In this document: in pieces, positions 18,326 to 25,899 of the stretch
Numbering within the stretch: position 1 is the stretch's first letter
Layout of the letters: every line of letters starts with the position of its first letter
Assembly (NCBI RefSeq): GCF_013520865.1
Contig: NZ_JACDXJ010000001.1
Span: 1,054,001 to 1,118,000 of the forward strand
DNA length: 64,000 bases
Direction of reading: 5' to 3'
DNA from: Microvirga mediterraneensis
GTDB taxonomy: Bacteria > Pseudomonadota > Alphaproteobacteria > Rhizobiales > Beijerinckiaceae
Notes under the pieces: generated by a model
Databases searched by the model: none
Told to the model about the DNA's origin: nothing
The model's input: only the letters and a program-made list of their open reading frames with translations
Program-made: the position numbers and the translations under genes

Positions 18326-19255
18326 GTGGGCTCAGTCACCTTGCAAGATTCACAACCAAGCGGCGTCTACGGCACGCCACCGGCCGAACTGGCCGAAACC
18401 CCCAATGGGGCGATTCAGTTCTCGCCTTTGATCCCCGGCTCCGAACGCCTGGAAGAGCAAGGGGAGGGGGCACTCGGCTCCATGGTCGTGCTGGCCCCAC
18501 CCGGCACGGTGGAGCGGCGCTACACGACCGCCCTGGCCTTGCGGGCGCTCGCGCCCGGCGGGTCCCTGACAATCCTGGCGCCCAAGGACAAGGGCGGCTC
18601 GCGGATCGCCAAGGAGCTCAAGGCGTTCGGCTGCGACGTCGCCGAGACCTCCCGCCGTCATCACCGCATCTGCGCCTGTCCGCGACCGGCCCTTCTCACC
18701 GGGATCCAGGAAGCCCTGGCCGAGGGCGGGCCTCGCCTGGACGAAGGCTTGGGGCTCTGGACCTGGCCCGGCGTATTCAGCTGGAACCGGCTCGATCCCG
18801 GCAGCGCCCTCCTGGAGCAGAGCCTGACCGCCTTGAGCGGGCGCGGGGCGGATTTCGGCTGCGGCATCGGCATCCTCGCCCGCGCGATCCTGGCCTTCCC
18901 CAAGGTCGAACATCTCGCCATGATCGATATCGACCGTCGAGCCGTGGACATGGCGGCGCGCAACATCGGCGACCCGCGTGCGGAGCTGCGCTGGGCCGAT
19001 ATCCGCAGCGGCACCGGAATGAAGGGCCTCGATTTCGCCGTGATGAATCCGCCTTTCCACGATGGCGGTGCCGAGGACCAGAGCCTGGGCCAAGCCTTCA
19101 TCCGCCGGGCCGCGGAGGCCCTTCGGCCGGGCGGCGTCCTCTGGCTCGTCGCCAACCGCCATCTGCCCTATGAGGCCGTGCTGAGAAGCCTGTTCAAGCG
19201 GGTGACGCCGAAGGTCGAGGCGAACGGCTACAAGATCTATGAGGCCGTCAAATGA
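18326..19255 (+). CDS. RsmC-like class I methyltransferase (16S rRNA guanine-N2 type)
   Basis: About 309 residues. The C-terminal half is a SAM-dependent methyltransferase: GADFGCGIGILARAIL (SAM loop), MIDIDRRAVDMAARNI, and the catalytic FAVMNPPFHDGG, where NPPFH is diagnostic of the RsmC/RlmG group acting on rRNA guanines. The N-terminal half is the degenerate domain found in that group. No ATG fits the start; GTG at 18326 is used, and TTG at 18341 or an upstream ATG at 18218 are alternatives. It overlaps the pseudouridine synthase gene by 4 nt, so two rRNA modifiers are co-translated. Confidence 0.75.
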   Translation: MGSVTLQDSQPSGVYGTPPAELAETPNGAIQFSPLIPGSERLEEQGEGALGSMVVLAPPGTVERRYTTALALRALAPGGSLTILAPKDKGGSRIAKELKAFGCDVAETSRRHHRICACPRPALLTGIQEALAEGGPRLDEGLGLWTWPGVFSWNRLDPGSALLEQSLTALSGRGADFGCGIGILARAILAFPKVEHLAMIDIDRRAVDMAARNIGDPRAELRWADIRSGTGMKGLDFAVMNPPFHDGGAEDQSLGQAFIRRAAEALRPGGVLWLVANRHLPYEAVLRSLFKRVTPKVEANGYKIYEAVK

Positions 19256-20001
19256 GCAAGGTCCCGACGCTGCGCCTCGATCGCCTCCTCGCCAACATGG
19301 GCTATGGCTCGCGCCGCGAGGTTCAATCCCTTGTCAATGCGGGTCTCGTCATGCTGGACGGGGCCGAGGTCGAGGATGCGGACCGGCGCATCGCCGTGAC
19401 GCGCGACCTGTCGGAGCGGATGCGCATCCAGGGCAAGCCGCTCGATCCGCCGCCAGGCCTCGCCCTGATGCTGCACAAGCCGCTGGGCGTCACCTGCTCG
19501 CACAAGGAAGCCGGTCCTCTGGTCTATGGCCTGCTTCCGGACCGGTGGCGCCGTCGCGACCCGGCGATCTCGACCATCGGACGGCTCGACAAGGACACGT
19601 CGGGGCTGCTGCTCATGACCGACGACGGAAACCTGCTGCACCGGGTCATCTCACCCCGGGCCAACATCTCCAAACGCTACAGGGTCGAACTCGATCGTCC
19701 CTTGCGTGGGGACGAGGCGGAGATTTTCGCGTCCGGGACGCTGATGCTCGAGAGCGAGGACAAGCCGCTGATGCCGGCTCTGATGGAGGTGATCTCCGAG
19801 ACCGGCGCCTACCTGACCCTGGCGGAAGGCCGCTATCATCAGGTCAGGCGCATGTTCGCGGCTGTCGGCAACCATGTCGCGGCCCTGCACCGCGACCGGA
19901 TCGGCGGTCTGACTCTGCCGGAGGATCTCGGGCCCGGACAATACCGCCTGCTCGGCGAGGCCGATCTCGCCCTCCTTCTGTCGTCCGCAGCGGGAGCGTG
20001 A
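19252..20001 (+). CDS. 16S rRNA pseudouridine synthase (RsuA/RluB family)
   Basis: 249 residues. An N-terminal S4 RNA-binding domain (RLDRLLANMGYGSRREVQSL) is followed by the catalytic domain with TIGRLDKDTSGLLLMTDDG (catalytic Asp113) and GRYHQVRRMFAAVGNHV. The compact form with GRLDKDTSG best fits RsuA, which makes pseudouridine 516 of 16S rRNA, but RluE/RluF-type targets cannot be excluded. Its ATG overlaps the stop of the RsmC-like gene. Confidence 0.85.
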   Translation: MSKVPTLRLDRLLANMGYGSRREVQSLVNAGLVMLDGAEVEDADRRIAVTRDLSERMRIQGKPLDPPPGLALMLHKPLGVTCSHKEAGPLVYGLLPDRWRRRDPAISTIGRLDKDTSGLLLMTDDGNLLHRVISPRANISKRYRVELDRPLRGDEAEIFASGTLMLESEDKPLMPALMEVISETGAYLTLAEGRYHQVRRMFAAVGNHVAALHRDRIGGLTLPEDLGPGQYRLLGEADLALLLSSAAGA

Positions 20002-20031
20002 CCCTTCGGACGGGGCGGGCCCGGGGAAAGC

Positions 20032-20451
20032 CTATGGCGTCGCGGCTGCGATCAGTCCGGCGGTGTCGTAGAACTCCTCGAAATCCACCGCCTTGCCGTT
20101 ATGGAAGCGCCAGATGTCGACCTTCCGGGTGTCCGCCACCTTGCCCGTCCCCTTGTGGCGCCAGACGGCCCGCCCGACCACGGCCACCCGGTCGCCCTGG
20201 GCGATGAACTCGTTCATGCTGTGGGAGATCATCTCCCAGTCGCGCATGAGGTCTTCGAGATAGGCGCGCACGCCGGACTTGCTGCTCCGGCGCATGGTGA
20301 AGGGAACTTCCGGCGAGCCTTCGGCCAGCGAGCCGAGGGAGACATCGTCCGCAATGATGTCCATCCAGCATTCGCAATCGCTGCCTTTGGTGTCGACCCA
20401 CCGGGCATAGGTCTCGCGGAGTATGGAAACGGGATCATCCTGGGCTGCCAT
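20032..20451 (-). CDS. NTF2-like (SnoaL-type) protein
   Basis: 139 residues with the alpha+beta barrel pattern of SnoaL-like polyketide-cyclase/isomerase folds: ILRETYARWVDTKGSDCECW, HSMNEFIAQGDRVAVVGRAV and RKVDIWRFHNGKAVDFEEFY. No signal peptide. Convergent with the pseudouridine synthase. The fold is well supported; the activity is unknown. Confidence 0.75.
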   Translation of the reverse strand: MAAQDDPVSILRETYARWVDTKGSDCECWMDIIADDVSLGSLAEGSPEVPFTMRRSSKSGVRAYLEDLMRDWEMISHSMNEFIAQGDRVAVVGRAVWRHKGTGKVADTRKVDIWRFHNGKAVDFEEFYDTAGLIAAATP

Positions 20452-20543
20452 TGAGCTCTCCTATGGAAAGCAACCTTGAGCGAGTCGCCCGGACGGAATG
20501 GTGAAGCACGATCGGCCGCCTGCACAATGTCTATTCCGATCTA

Positions 20544-20597
20544 GCGCAACGAATGCAAAAGCGAGACCCACGATCTGCGTGAAAAGATGCGCAAAGC
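20544..20597. repeat. Degenerate family A repeat
   Basis: GCAAAAGCGAGACCCACGAT then CTGCGTGAAAAGATGCGCAA aligns with the tandem repeats at 6108-6219 with several substitutions. It sits in the 20452-20722 gap, which otherwise shows no supported gene. Confidence 0.5.
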
Positions 20598-20722
20598 CAG
20601 ACCCTTGGGGCATCGGACCTGAGTGCGCCATGACATTCCCGGGCTCCTGCTCAGGTTGCCCTAAGGCTATTGGCCGGGTTAGGGAGGGGTAGGTTTTCCG
20701 CTTGGGAGCCCTATCCGCTCGC

Positions 20723-21079
20723 ATGGACAGAGCATTGGCCCGACCCCGTATTTTGCTTCCCGTCATGCAGGCACTGCTCGGGCTGGTCCTGCTCGCGTGG
20801 CTGCCGGCGATCGATCATGCGAATTCCGGGGCCTCTTTCCTCATCCAGGTCGAGGAAGCGCTTTCGCTCTCGGGCCTGTCCGATGGAGGCGAAGGGGATG
20901 GGGAGGCCTGTCCGGACACGTGGAAGGACGGTACGGGCGGCCCTGACGCTGTCCTGGCCTGGGACCTTTCCTGCCGTTCGAGAGGTAGGGCCGGGCAAGG
21001 CGTCCGTCTCGATTCTCCGCAATCCGGCAACGCCGCTCTTCTGGGCTCTCTGCGCGCGACGGGCCCCCCGCGCCCCTGA
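20723..21079 (+). CDS. Doubtful small protein with one hydrophobic helix
   Basis: A 118-residue frame starting MDRALARPRILLPVMQALLG, giving a plausible signal anchor, followed by a low-complexity Gly/Ser/Asp-rich tail. No family is recognised, the ribosome-binding site is weak, and the opposite strand is also open. It may be a genuine small exported protein or a chance frame in the leader of the TerC gene; the region 20452-21272 has no other gene. Confidence 0.3.
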   Translation: MDRALARPRILLPVMQALLGLVLLAWLPAIDHANSGASFLIQVEEALSLSGLSDGGEGDGEACPDTWKDGTGGPDAVLAWDLSCRSRGRAGQGVRLDSPQSGNAALLGSLRATGPPRP

Positions 21080-21272
21080 GCTGAGTTCAACCCGGCCGCA
21101 AGCTTCGCCTCGGAGGCTGCGGGCCGATCGTGTCGCGCGCCGAAAATGGCGCCATTCTCTGTCTCCGCGAGCGCCTTTGAACCGCAGGGCCCGGCCTTCA
21201 TTCAGGCCATGGTCGACTTTCAGGCAGGCTCCGGTCGCTGTTCATCTCGAACGGCCAATCAAGTTCCCCGTG

Positions 21273-21953
21273 ATGGAAGACCTTTTTCCCCAAATCCTCA
21301 AACTCCTCGGCATCATCTGGATCAACATCATCCTGTCCGGAGACAATGCCGTCGTCATTGCGCTGGCCTGCCGCGGCCTGCCGGAAGACAAACGCCGTAT
21401 CGGCATGGTGCTCGGCGCCGGTGTGGCGGTGGGCCTGCGCATCATCTTCACCATCGTCGTCGCGGCGCTCCTGACGACACCCTTCCTGAAGATCGCCGGC
21501 GGGCTTCTCCTGCTCTGGATCGCCGTGAAGCTTCTCCAAGGCGACGACGAGGAGGGCGGCGTGAAGGAAACCGACCGCCTCTGGCATGCGGTCTGGACCG
21601 TCGTGGTCGCCGATGCCGTCATGAGCCTCGACAACGTCCTGGCCATTGCAGCGGTGGCGCAGGATTCCACCGTTCTGCTCGCCGTCGGCCTTGCCATTTC
21701 CATCCCCCTCATTGTGGCCGGCGCCGCCCTCATCATGGCGCTCCTGGACCGCTTTCCCCTGCTCGTCTGGGCCGGAGCGGCCCTTCTGGGCTGGGTGGCC
21801 GGGGAGATGCTGATTTCCGACCCTTGGCTGATTGGGCAGCTCGGCCAGGACATCAGCCACAAGGCCGAAATCCCCATTGCCATCGTCGGAGCCATCCTGG
21901 TGCTCGCCATCGGCTACGTCTCCCGGCAGCGGGCGGCAACCGACGAGGCCTAG
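21273..21953 (+). CDS. TerC family integral membrane protein
   Basis: 226 residues, about seven membrane helices. Two TerC signatures are present: NIILSGDNAVVIALACRGLP at about 18-37 and VVVADAVMSLDNVLAIAAVA at about 112-131, with the paired acidic residues thought to bind metal. TerC proteins have been linked to manganese export and metal loading of exoenzymes. I could not find a convincing manganese riboswitch in the leader. Metal specificity is inferred from the family. Confidence 0.85.
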   Translation: MEDLFPQILKLLGIIWINIILSGDNAVVIALACRGLPEDKRRIGMVLGAGVAVGLRIIFTIVVAALLTTPFLKIAGGLLLLWIAVKLLQGDDEEGGVKETDRLWHAVWTVVVADAVMSLDNVLAIAAVAQDSTVLLAVGLAISIPLIVAGAALIMALLDRFPLLVWAGAALLGWVAGEMLISDPWLIGQLGQDISHKAEIPIAIVGAILVLAIGYVSRQRAATDEA

Positions 21954-22125
21954 AAACCCGCAGGATCCGTTCCGTCTGAACGCTGGGCAGGCCCGGTCTC
22001 GGGCAGGACGATCTAAAGGTCCAGTGCGGCCGTCTCGAGAAGGAGACGGCCGCACTCTCTCATATCGGCAGAGGTTGCCCTGCCGTTCGTAATCGGGTAG
22101 GGAAGAAACAGGCCCATCGCCTCAA

Positions 22126-22202
22126 GCACCCGTAGCTCAGCTGGATAGAGCGTTGCCCTCCGAAGGCAAAGGTCACACGTTCGAATCGTGTCGGGTGCGC
22201 CA
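22126..22202 (+). tRNA. tRNA-Arg, anticodon CCG
   Basis: A 77-nt cloverleaf: acceptor GCACCCG/CGGGTGC, discriminator G and encoded CCA. The D arm contains AGCTCAGCTGGATAGAGC. The anticodon stem TTGCC/GGCAA has loop CTCCGAA, giving anticodon CCG for codon CGG. The T arm carries GTTCGAATC. It reads CGG, a common arginine codon in GC-rich genomes. Confidence 0.95.
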
Positions 22203-22218
22203 TTCCCCTTCCCGATCT

Positions 22219-22401
22219 TCAATCGCCAGAGTCATCCTGCTCCCGAGTTCTACCGTATGGATCCGGTTCGCAGGCGACAGCTGTCTCCTGCCGAAGCTGT
22301 GGGGCTTCCTCGTCAGGGAGAGCGCCCTCGTGCGAATTGCGCGGCTTCGCAGACGGGGCGATGGCAACCTGCTTGCCGGAGATGGGATCGAGAACAGTCA
22401 T
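22219..22401 (-). CDS. Possible small hydrophilic protein
   Basis: A 60-residue frame starting MTVLDPISGKQVAIAPSAKP with a charged, mostly disordered remainder (DEEAPQLRQETAVACEPDPY). The N-terminus resembles small conserved Hyphomicrobiales proteins that open with a VLDP-x-x-GK turn, from memory and not checkable here. The ribosome-binding site is weak. It lies in the 444-bp gap after the tRNA, which holds nothing else I can support. Confidence 0.4.
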   Translation of the reverse strand: MTVLDPISGKQVAIAPSAKPRNSHEGALPDEEAPQLRQETAVACEPDPYGRTREQDDSGD

Positions 22402-22646
22402 CGGGTCTGGTCTTTCGGTCTTGCGTGCTGCAATGCCGTACGCAGGACATGAACGTTTCACGTCCCCCTCCGTTCAGCTGTTCCATCGTGTCACGTGCGC
22501 TGCGGCACCATAGGGAATATCGGGCGGCATTACGGACCCATCTTCATCGGCACGTCACTCGTCCTCCGCCGGTCGCGTGGGGCTTCGGTTGGAACGCGGC
22601 CCAGCATGGGAACGTTGTCCACGATCGTAACCTGCCGGAGAGTGCA

Positions 22647-23057
22647 ATGTTTTCTTCGCGTATCCTGAAGACCTGTGTGCTGGCCTTGGCCCTGTCCGGC
22701 GCGGCCACGCTTGCCTCGCTCCCGGCACAGGCCGGCGAAAGCACCGGCACCTGGCGGAACGGCATGGTGAGCGGGCCTTACGGCGTTGGCTGGTATGGGC
22801 CGGGCGGGGTCACTTATGAGCATGCCCGGACCGTGCGTCGCAGAGCCTATGTCCCACCGCGCCACCGCTACAATCGATCTTACCGTTCACATCGCTACGC
22901 GCCGAACCGCTATTACCGCGATCGCTACTATGGAAACCGCTATTACGGGAATCGGTATTACGGAAACCGGTACTATCAGCGCCGCGGATATGGCTGGTAC
23001 GGGGAGCGCCCGCGTCCGGGCCGCGTGGATCGGGCGCTCGAGCAGGGGAGCCGATAG
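22647..23057 (+). CDS. Exported Tyr/Arg-rich repeat protein
   Basis: 136 residues with a signal peptide (MFSSRILKTCVLALALSGAA, cleavage after AQA) and GGAG 6 nt before the ATG. The mature part has GSGPYGVGWYGPGG-like glycine/tyrosine sequence, then a basic aromatic tract with tandem NRYYG units (RYYGN repeated three to four times) encoded by imperfect 15-nt repeats at about 22903-22978. Similar Tyr/Arg-rich small periplasmic or surface proteins are common in Hyphomicrobiales but uncharacterised. The high positive charge suggests interaction with LPS or polyanions (inference). Confidence 0.7.
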   Translation: MFSSRILKTCVLALALSGAATLASLPAQAGESTGTWRNGMVSGPYGVGWYGPGGVTYEHARTVRRRAYVPPRHRYNRSYRSHRYAPNRYYRDRYYGNRYYGNRYYGNRYYQRRGYGWYGERPRPGRVDRALEQGSR

Positions 23058-23101
23058 GAGGGGGACCCCTCCTCATTCTCTCGGCTCAGCCTAGGCCTCC
23101 C

Positions 23102-23269
23102 TCAACGCGCCCGCCGCGCGATGATCCAGACCGCATGAACGATGCCTGGGATATAGCCCAGGATCGTCAGGAGGATGTTGAGCCAGAACTGCCCGCCCAG
23201 ACCGACGGTGAAGAAGACGCCGACCGGCGGGAGCAGGATGGCGAGAAGGATGCGAAGAAGGTTTGCCAT
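23102..23269 (-). CDS. Pmp3/YqaE family small membrane protein
   Basis: A 55-residue protein with two hydrophobic helices (NLLRILLAILLPPVGVFFTV, FWLNILLTILGYIPGIVHAV). The LPPVGVFF motif and C-terminal basic WIIARRAR tail are diagnostic of Pmp3/YqaE proteins, linked to membrane potential and salt or cold stress. The start is at 23269; an upstream in-frame ATG at 23329 would add an unlikely 20-residue hydrophilic extension. Confidence 0.88.
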   Translation of the reverse strand: MANLLRILLAILLPPVGVFFTVGLGGQFWLNILLTILGYIPGIVHAVWIIARRAR

Positions 23270-23460
23270 GGGATCGACAGGAGAGCGTGGGACCATGGAA
23301 TGAACGGAAACGTGGCCGTTCCGTTCCAATGGCCGATCATCGTCAGGTGCCTCGATACGGTCGACTCATGCGCAACATCCTCTTGGCCGCGATATGATCT
23401 GGATCAAGGCGCCGCCCGCCCGGGCGCCGAAGAATGTCTCCCGTAACAAGGAGCATGGCC

Positions 23461-23913
23461 GTGAACAAAGCTCTCAAGCTTCCGCATGACGGATTGGTTC
23501 TCGTCAGCGATGGCAGGAAGGCCCTTTTCCTGAAGAACAAGGGTGACGAACTTTATCCGAACCTCCAAGTAGAACGCGTCCTGGAGGCCCCGGACAACCT
23601 GCCGACCCATCTGCAAGGCACGGACAAGCAAGGCCGGACCTGGATGAACGGTCAGCGAAGCGCGGTCGAGCAGGTCGATTGGCACGATCTTGCCGAACGC
23701 AAGTTCGCCGGGGAGGTGGCCGAAGAGGTCAACGTGGCCTGCTCCGGCGGCAAGGTGAAGCACATCATCGTGGCTGCGCCTCCGCGCACCCTTGCCGAGC
23801 TGCGCACCCATTTCTCCGATGCCGTGAAGCAGCGGATCCTGGCCGAGGTGAACAAGGATCTGACGAAGCATCCGGTCTACGAGATCGAGCAGCACCTGGT
23901 GGCGAGCGCCTGA
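23461..23913 (+). CDS. Host attachment protein family (baeRF-like)
   Basis: About 150 residues: LVLVSDGRKALFLKNKGDEL at the start, central EVAEEVNVACSGGKVKHIIV, then AAPPRTLAELRTHFSD and a conserved DLTKHPVYEIEQHL end. This is the family annotated as required for attachment to host cells after an Agrobacterium study, structurally an eRF1-like fold. GTG 23461 is chosen because AAGGAG lies 7 nt upstream; ATG 23455 would leave only 1 nt. Actual biochemical role unknown. Confidence 0.8.
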   Translation: MNKALKLPHDGLVLVSDGRKALFLKNKGDELYPNLQVERVLEAPDNLPTHLQGTDKQGRTWMNGQRSAVEQVDWHDLAERKFAGEVAEEVNVACSGGKVKHIIVAAPPRTLAELRTHFSDAVKQRILAEVNKDLTKHPVYEIEQHLVASA

Positions 23914-23928
23914 CTTCTCGAGAGGCGT

Positions 23929-24120
23929 TCAGCGGTCCCACTTGATGGTGAGGATGCTCGCGACGAGCCGGTCGATGAGGACCGGCGCGTCGGCCGCCAG
24001 GCGCTCGATTCCCGTCACGGCTTGGCGCGTCATGCGCCCGTTCAGGAATGCGTAATCCATCACGATCGCGCTGACGAGCGCGATCACGGTTTTGAAGACG
24101 CGCGCGGCGAGATCGGACAT
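23929..24120 (-). CDS. Small hypothetical protein
   Basis: 63 residues, MSDLAARVFKTVIALVSAIV at the start, with one moderately hydrophobic amphipathic helix and a C-terminal VLIDRLVASILTIKWDR. No family recognised. It lies 56 nt downstream of iolB on the same strand, so it may be read as the last, non-metabolic gene of the iol unit. Coding status is moderately supported by codon use. Confidence 0.5.
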   Translation of the reverse strand: MSDLAARVFKTVIALVSAIVMDYAFLNGRMTRQAVTGIERLAADAPVLIDRLVASILTIKWDR

Positions 24121-24176
24121 CGTCAGGGACCTCTGGGGAAGTTCCCCATGGCTCATGCCTGATAGAGCCGGATGGA

Positions 24177-24980
24177 TCAAGCTTTTGCGAGCATCCACTC
24201 GTGATCCGGATCGTTGTGGAACTTCCAGATCCGCTTCGGACCGGCCATCACGTTCAGGTAATAGAGCTCGTAGCCGTGGGGCGCGCCGACGGGGTGGTAT
24301 CCCTTCGGCACAAGCACCACGTCGCCGTCGCTCGCGGCCAGCGTCTCGTCGAGGGAGCGGTCGTCCGTATAGACCCGCTGGAGCGCGAAGCCTGAGGGCG
24401 GATTGAGCCGGTGGTAGTAGGTCTCCTCCAGGAGGGACTCGTTCGGCAGCATGTCCCGGTCGTGCTTGTGCGGCGGATAGCTCGACCAATGGCCGGACGG
24501 CGTGATGACCTCGACCACGAGCAGGCTTTCCGCCGCTTCCGTTTCCGGCAGGATGTTGCGCACATGGCGCGTGTTGGTGCCCTGGCCGCGGGTTTCCTGA
24601 CCGACCTGGTCGGGCCGGATCACGCGCGCCGGAAGCTTGCCTTCGGCCGGAGCGGTGCAGACAGCGATCTCACAATCGGTCTGCGCCTCCAGGGACCATT
24701 CGGAGCGGGCTGGCGCGTAGAGCGACCACGGATCCGGCTCGAATGGCGAGTTGCGGCTGCCGATCACGCCGAAATCCTGGCCCGAGGCCGCCACGCGCGC
24801 CTTGCCGGAGAGCAGCACGATGCAGGCCTCCCGGTTTTCCGTCTGCTGCTTCAGGGACTGCCCGCTTTTGAGCCGGTAGACCTCGAAACCCACATAGGTC
24901 CAGCCGGCGGTGTCCGGCGTGATGGCGTGGATCCGCCCGGTCGAATCCGGCTTCGACGGTTTGATGAGAAGCTTCGACAT
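24177..24980 (-). CDS. iolB: 5-deoxy-glucuronate isomerase
   Basis: A 267-residue bicupin metalloenzyme that converts 5-deoxy-glucuronate to 2-deoxy-5-keto-gluconate in myo-inositol breakdown. Signature segments are PDTAGWTYVGFEVYRLKSGQ in the N-terminal cupin and the metal-binding GHWSSYPPHKHDRDMLP in the C-terminal cupin, followed by LEETYYHRLNPPSGFALQRV and DVVLVPKGYHPV. It starts 12 nt after iolE, fourth in iolC-iolD-iolE-iolB. Confidence 0.95.
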   Translation of the reverse strand: MSKLLIKPSKPDSTGRIHAITPDTAGWTYVGFEVYRLKSGQSLKQQTENREACIVLLSGKARVAASGQDFGVIGSRNSPFEPDPWSLYAPARSEWSLEAQTDCEIAVCTAPAEGKLPARVIRPDQVGQETRGQGTNTRHVRNILPETEAAESLLVVEVITPSGHWSSYPPHKHDRDMLPNESLLEETYYHRLNPPSGFALQRVYTDDRSLDETLAASDGDVVLVPKGYHPVGAPHGYELYYLNVMAGPKRIWKFHNDPDHEWMLAKA

Positions 24981-24992
24981 CGCACAGGCTCC

Positions 24993-25877
24993 TTAACGCA
25001 GGCCGGCTTCCTTGAGGTACCGGGTGAGATTGGCATAGCCCATCTTGGCATAGGTGAGCGGATGAGCCTTCTTCGGGTCCTGCTCCGCCTCGATCACCAC
25101 CCAGCCGCTGTAGCCCGGCAGTTCCTTGAACACGGAGACGAAATCCACCATACCGTCGCCCGGCACCGTGTAGACGCCCTCGAGGACGGAATCGAGGAAG
25201 CTCCAGTTCTCCACGCGGGACTTCTCCATCACGCTTTTACGCACGTCCTTCGTGTGCACGTGGCTGATGCGGCTGCGATAGCGGCGGGCGAGCGCGGCAG
25301 GATCGGCGCCGCCCCAGGTGGCGTGGCCGGTATCGAGCAGGAGATGAACGGCTTCACCCGTGGAGCGCATGAACGCGTCGATATCGGCTTCCGATTCCAC
25401 GATGGTGCCCATGTGGTGATGATACACCACGCGCACGCCCTCCTGGAGCGTCCGCTCAGCCACCTGTGTGATGCGGCGGCCGAACTCGGCCCAGTCGCCC
25501 TCCTTCATCACCGGGCGTTGGGACAGGGGCTTGGAGCGGTCGCCGTGAATGGCGTTCGACGTCTCGGCGAAGACGAGAACGTTCGAGCCCATGGCCTTCA
25601 GGAGGTCGAGATGCGGCCGCAGGGCCTTCATCTCCGCATCCGCGTCGCGCTTCAACAATTCGGCGGAATACCAGCCGGACACGCAGGCGAGCCCGAAGGG
25701 CGCCAGCGCTTGTTTAAGCGCTTCCGGCTCGCGCGGAAACTTGTTGCCGAGCTCCATGCCCTCGAAGCCCGCCTCCTTGGCCTCGGCGAGGCAGACCTCC
25801 AGCGGCGTCTCGCCGCCGAGTTCGAGCATGTCGTCGTTGGACCAGCCGATGGGATTGGCCCCGATGCGGATCGTCAT
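24993..25877 (-). CDS. iolE: Myo-inosose-2 dehydratase
   Basis: A 294-residue TIM-barrel enzyme that dehydrates scyllo-inosose to the diketone used by IolD. The start MTIRIGANPIGWSNDDML is characteristic. GFEGMELGNKFPRE, YHHHMGTIVESEADIDAF and LLLDTGHATWGGADP carry the metal-binding Glu/Asp/His set of the xylose-isomerase-like superfamily. It lies 22 nt after iolD and 12 nt before iolB. Confidence 0.95.
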   Translation of the reverse strand: MTIRIGANPIGWSNDDMLELGGETPLEVCLAEAKEAGFEGMELGNKFPREPEALKQALAPFGLACVSGWYSAELLKRDADAEMKALRPHLDLLKAMGSNVLVFAETSNAIHGDRSKPLSQRPVMKEGDWAEFGRRITQVAERTLQEGVRVVYHHHMGTIVESEADIDAFMRSTGEAVHLLLDTGHATWGGADPAALARRYRSRISHVHTKDVRKSVMEKSRVENWSFLDSVLEGVYTVPGDGMVDFVSVFKELPGYSGWVVIEAEQDPKKAHPLTYAKMGYANLTRYLKEAGLR

Positions 25878-25899
25878 GTTGTTGTTCCTTTCGTCCTGA

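Noticed and set aside
21080..21272. Manganese (yybP-ykoY) riboswitch before the TerC gene
   Set aside because: The expected conserved loops could not be found in the leader.
22903..22978. CRISPR-like short repeats
   Set aside because: The repeats are in-frame codon repeats of a Tyr/Arg-rich protein without unique spacers; no CRISPR array or cas gene is present.
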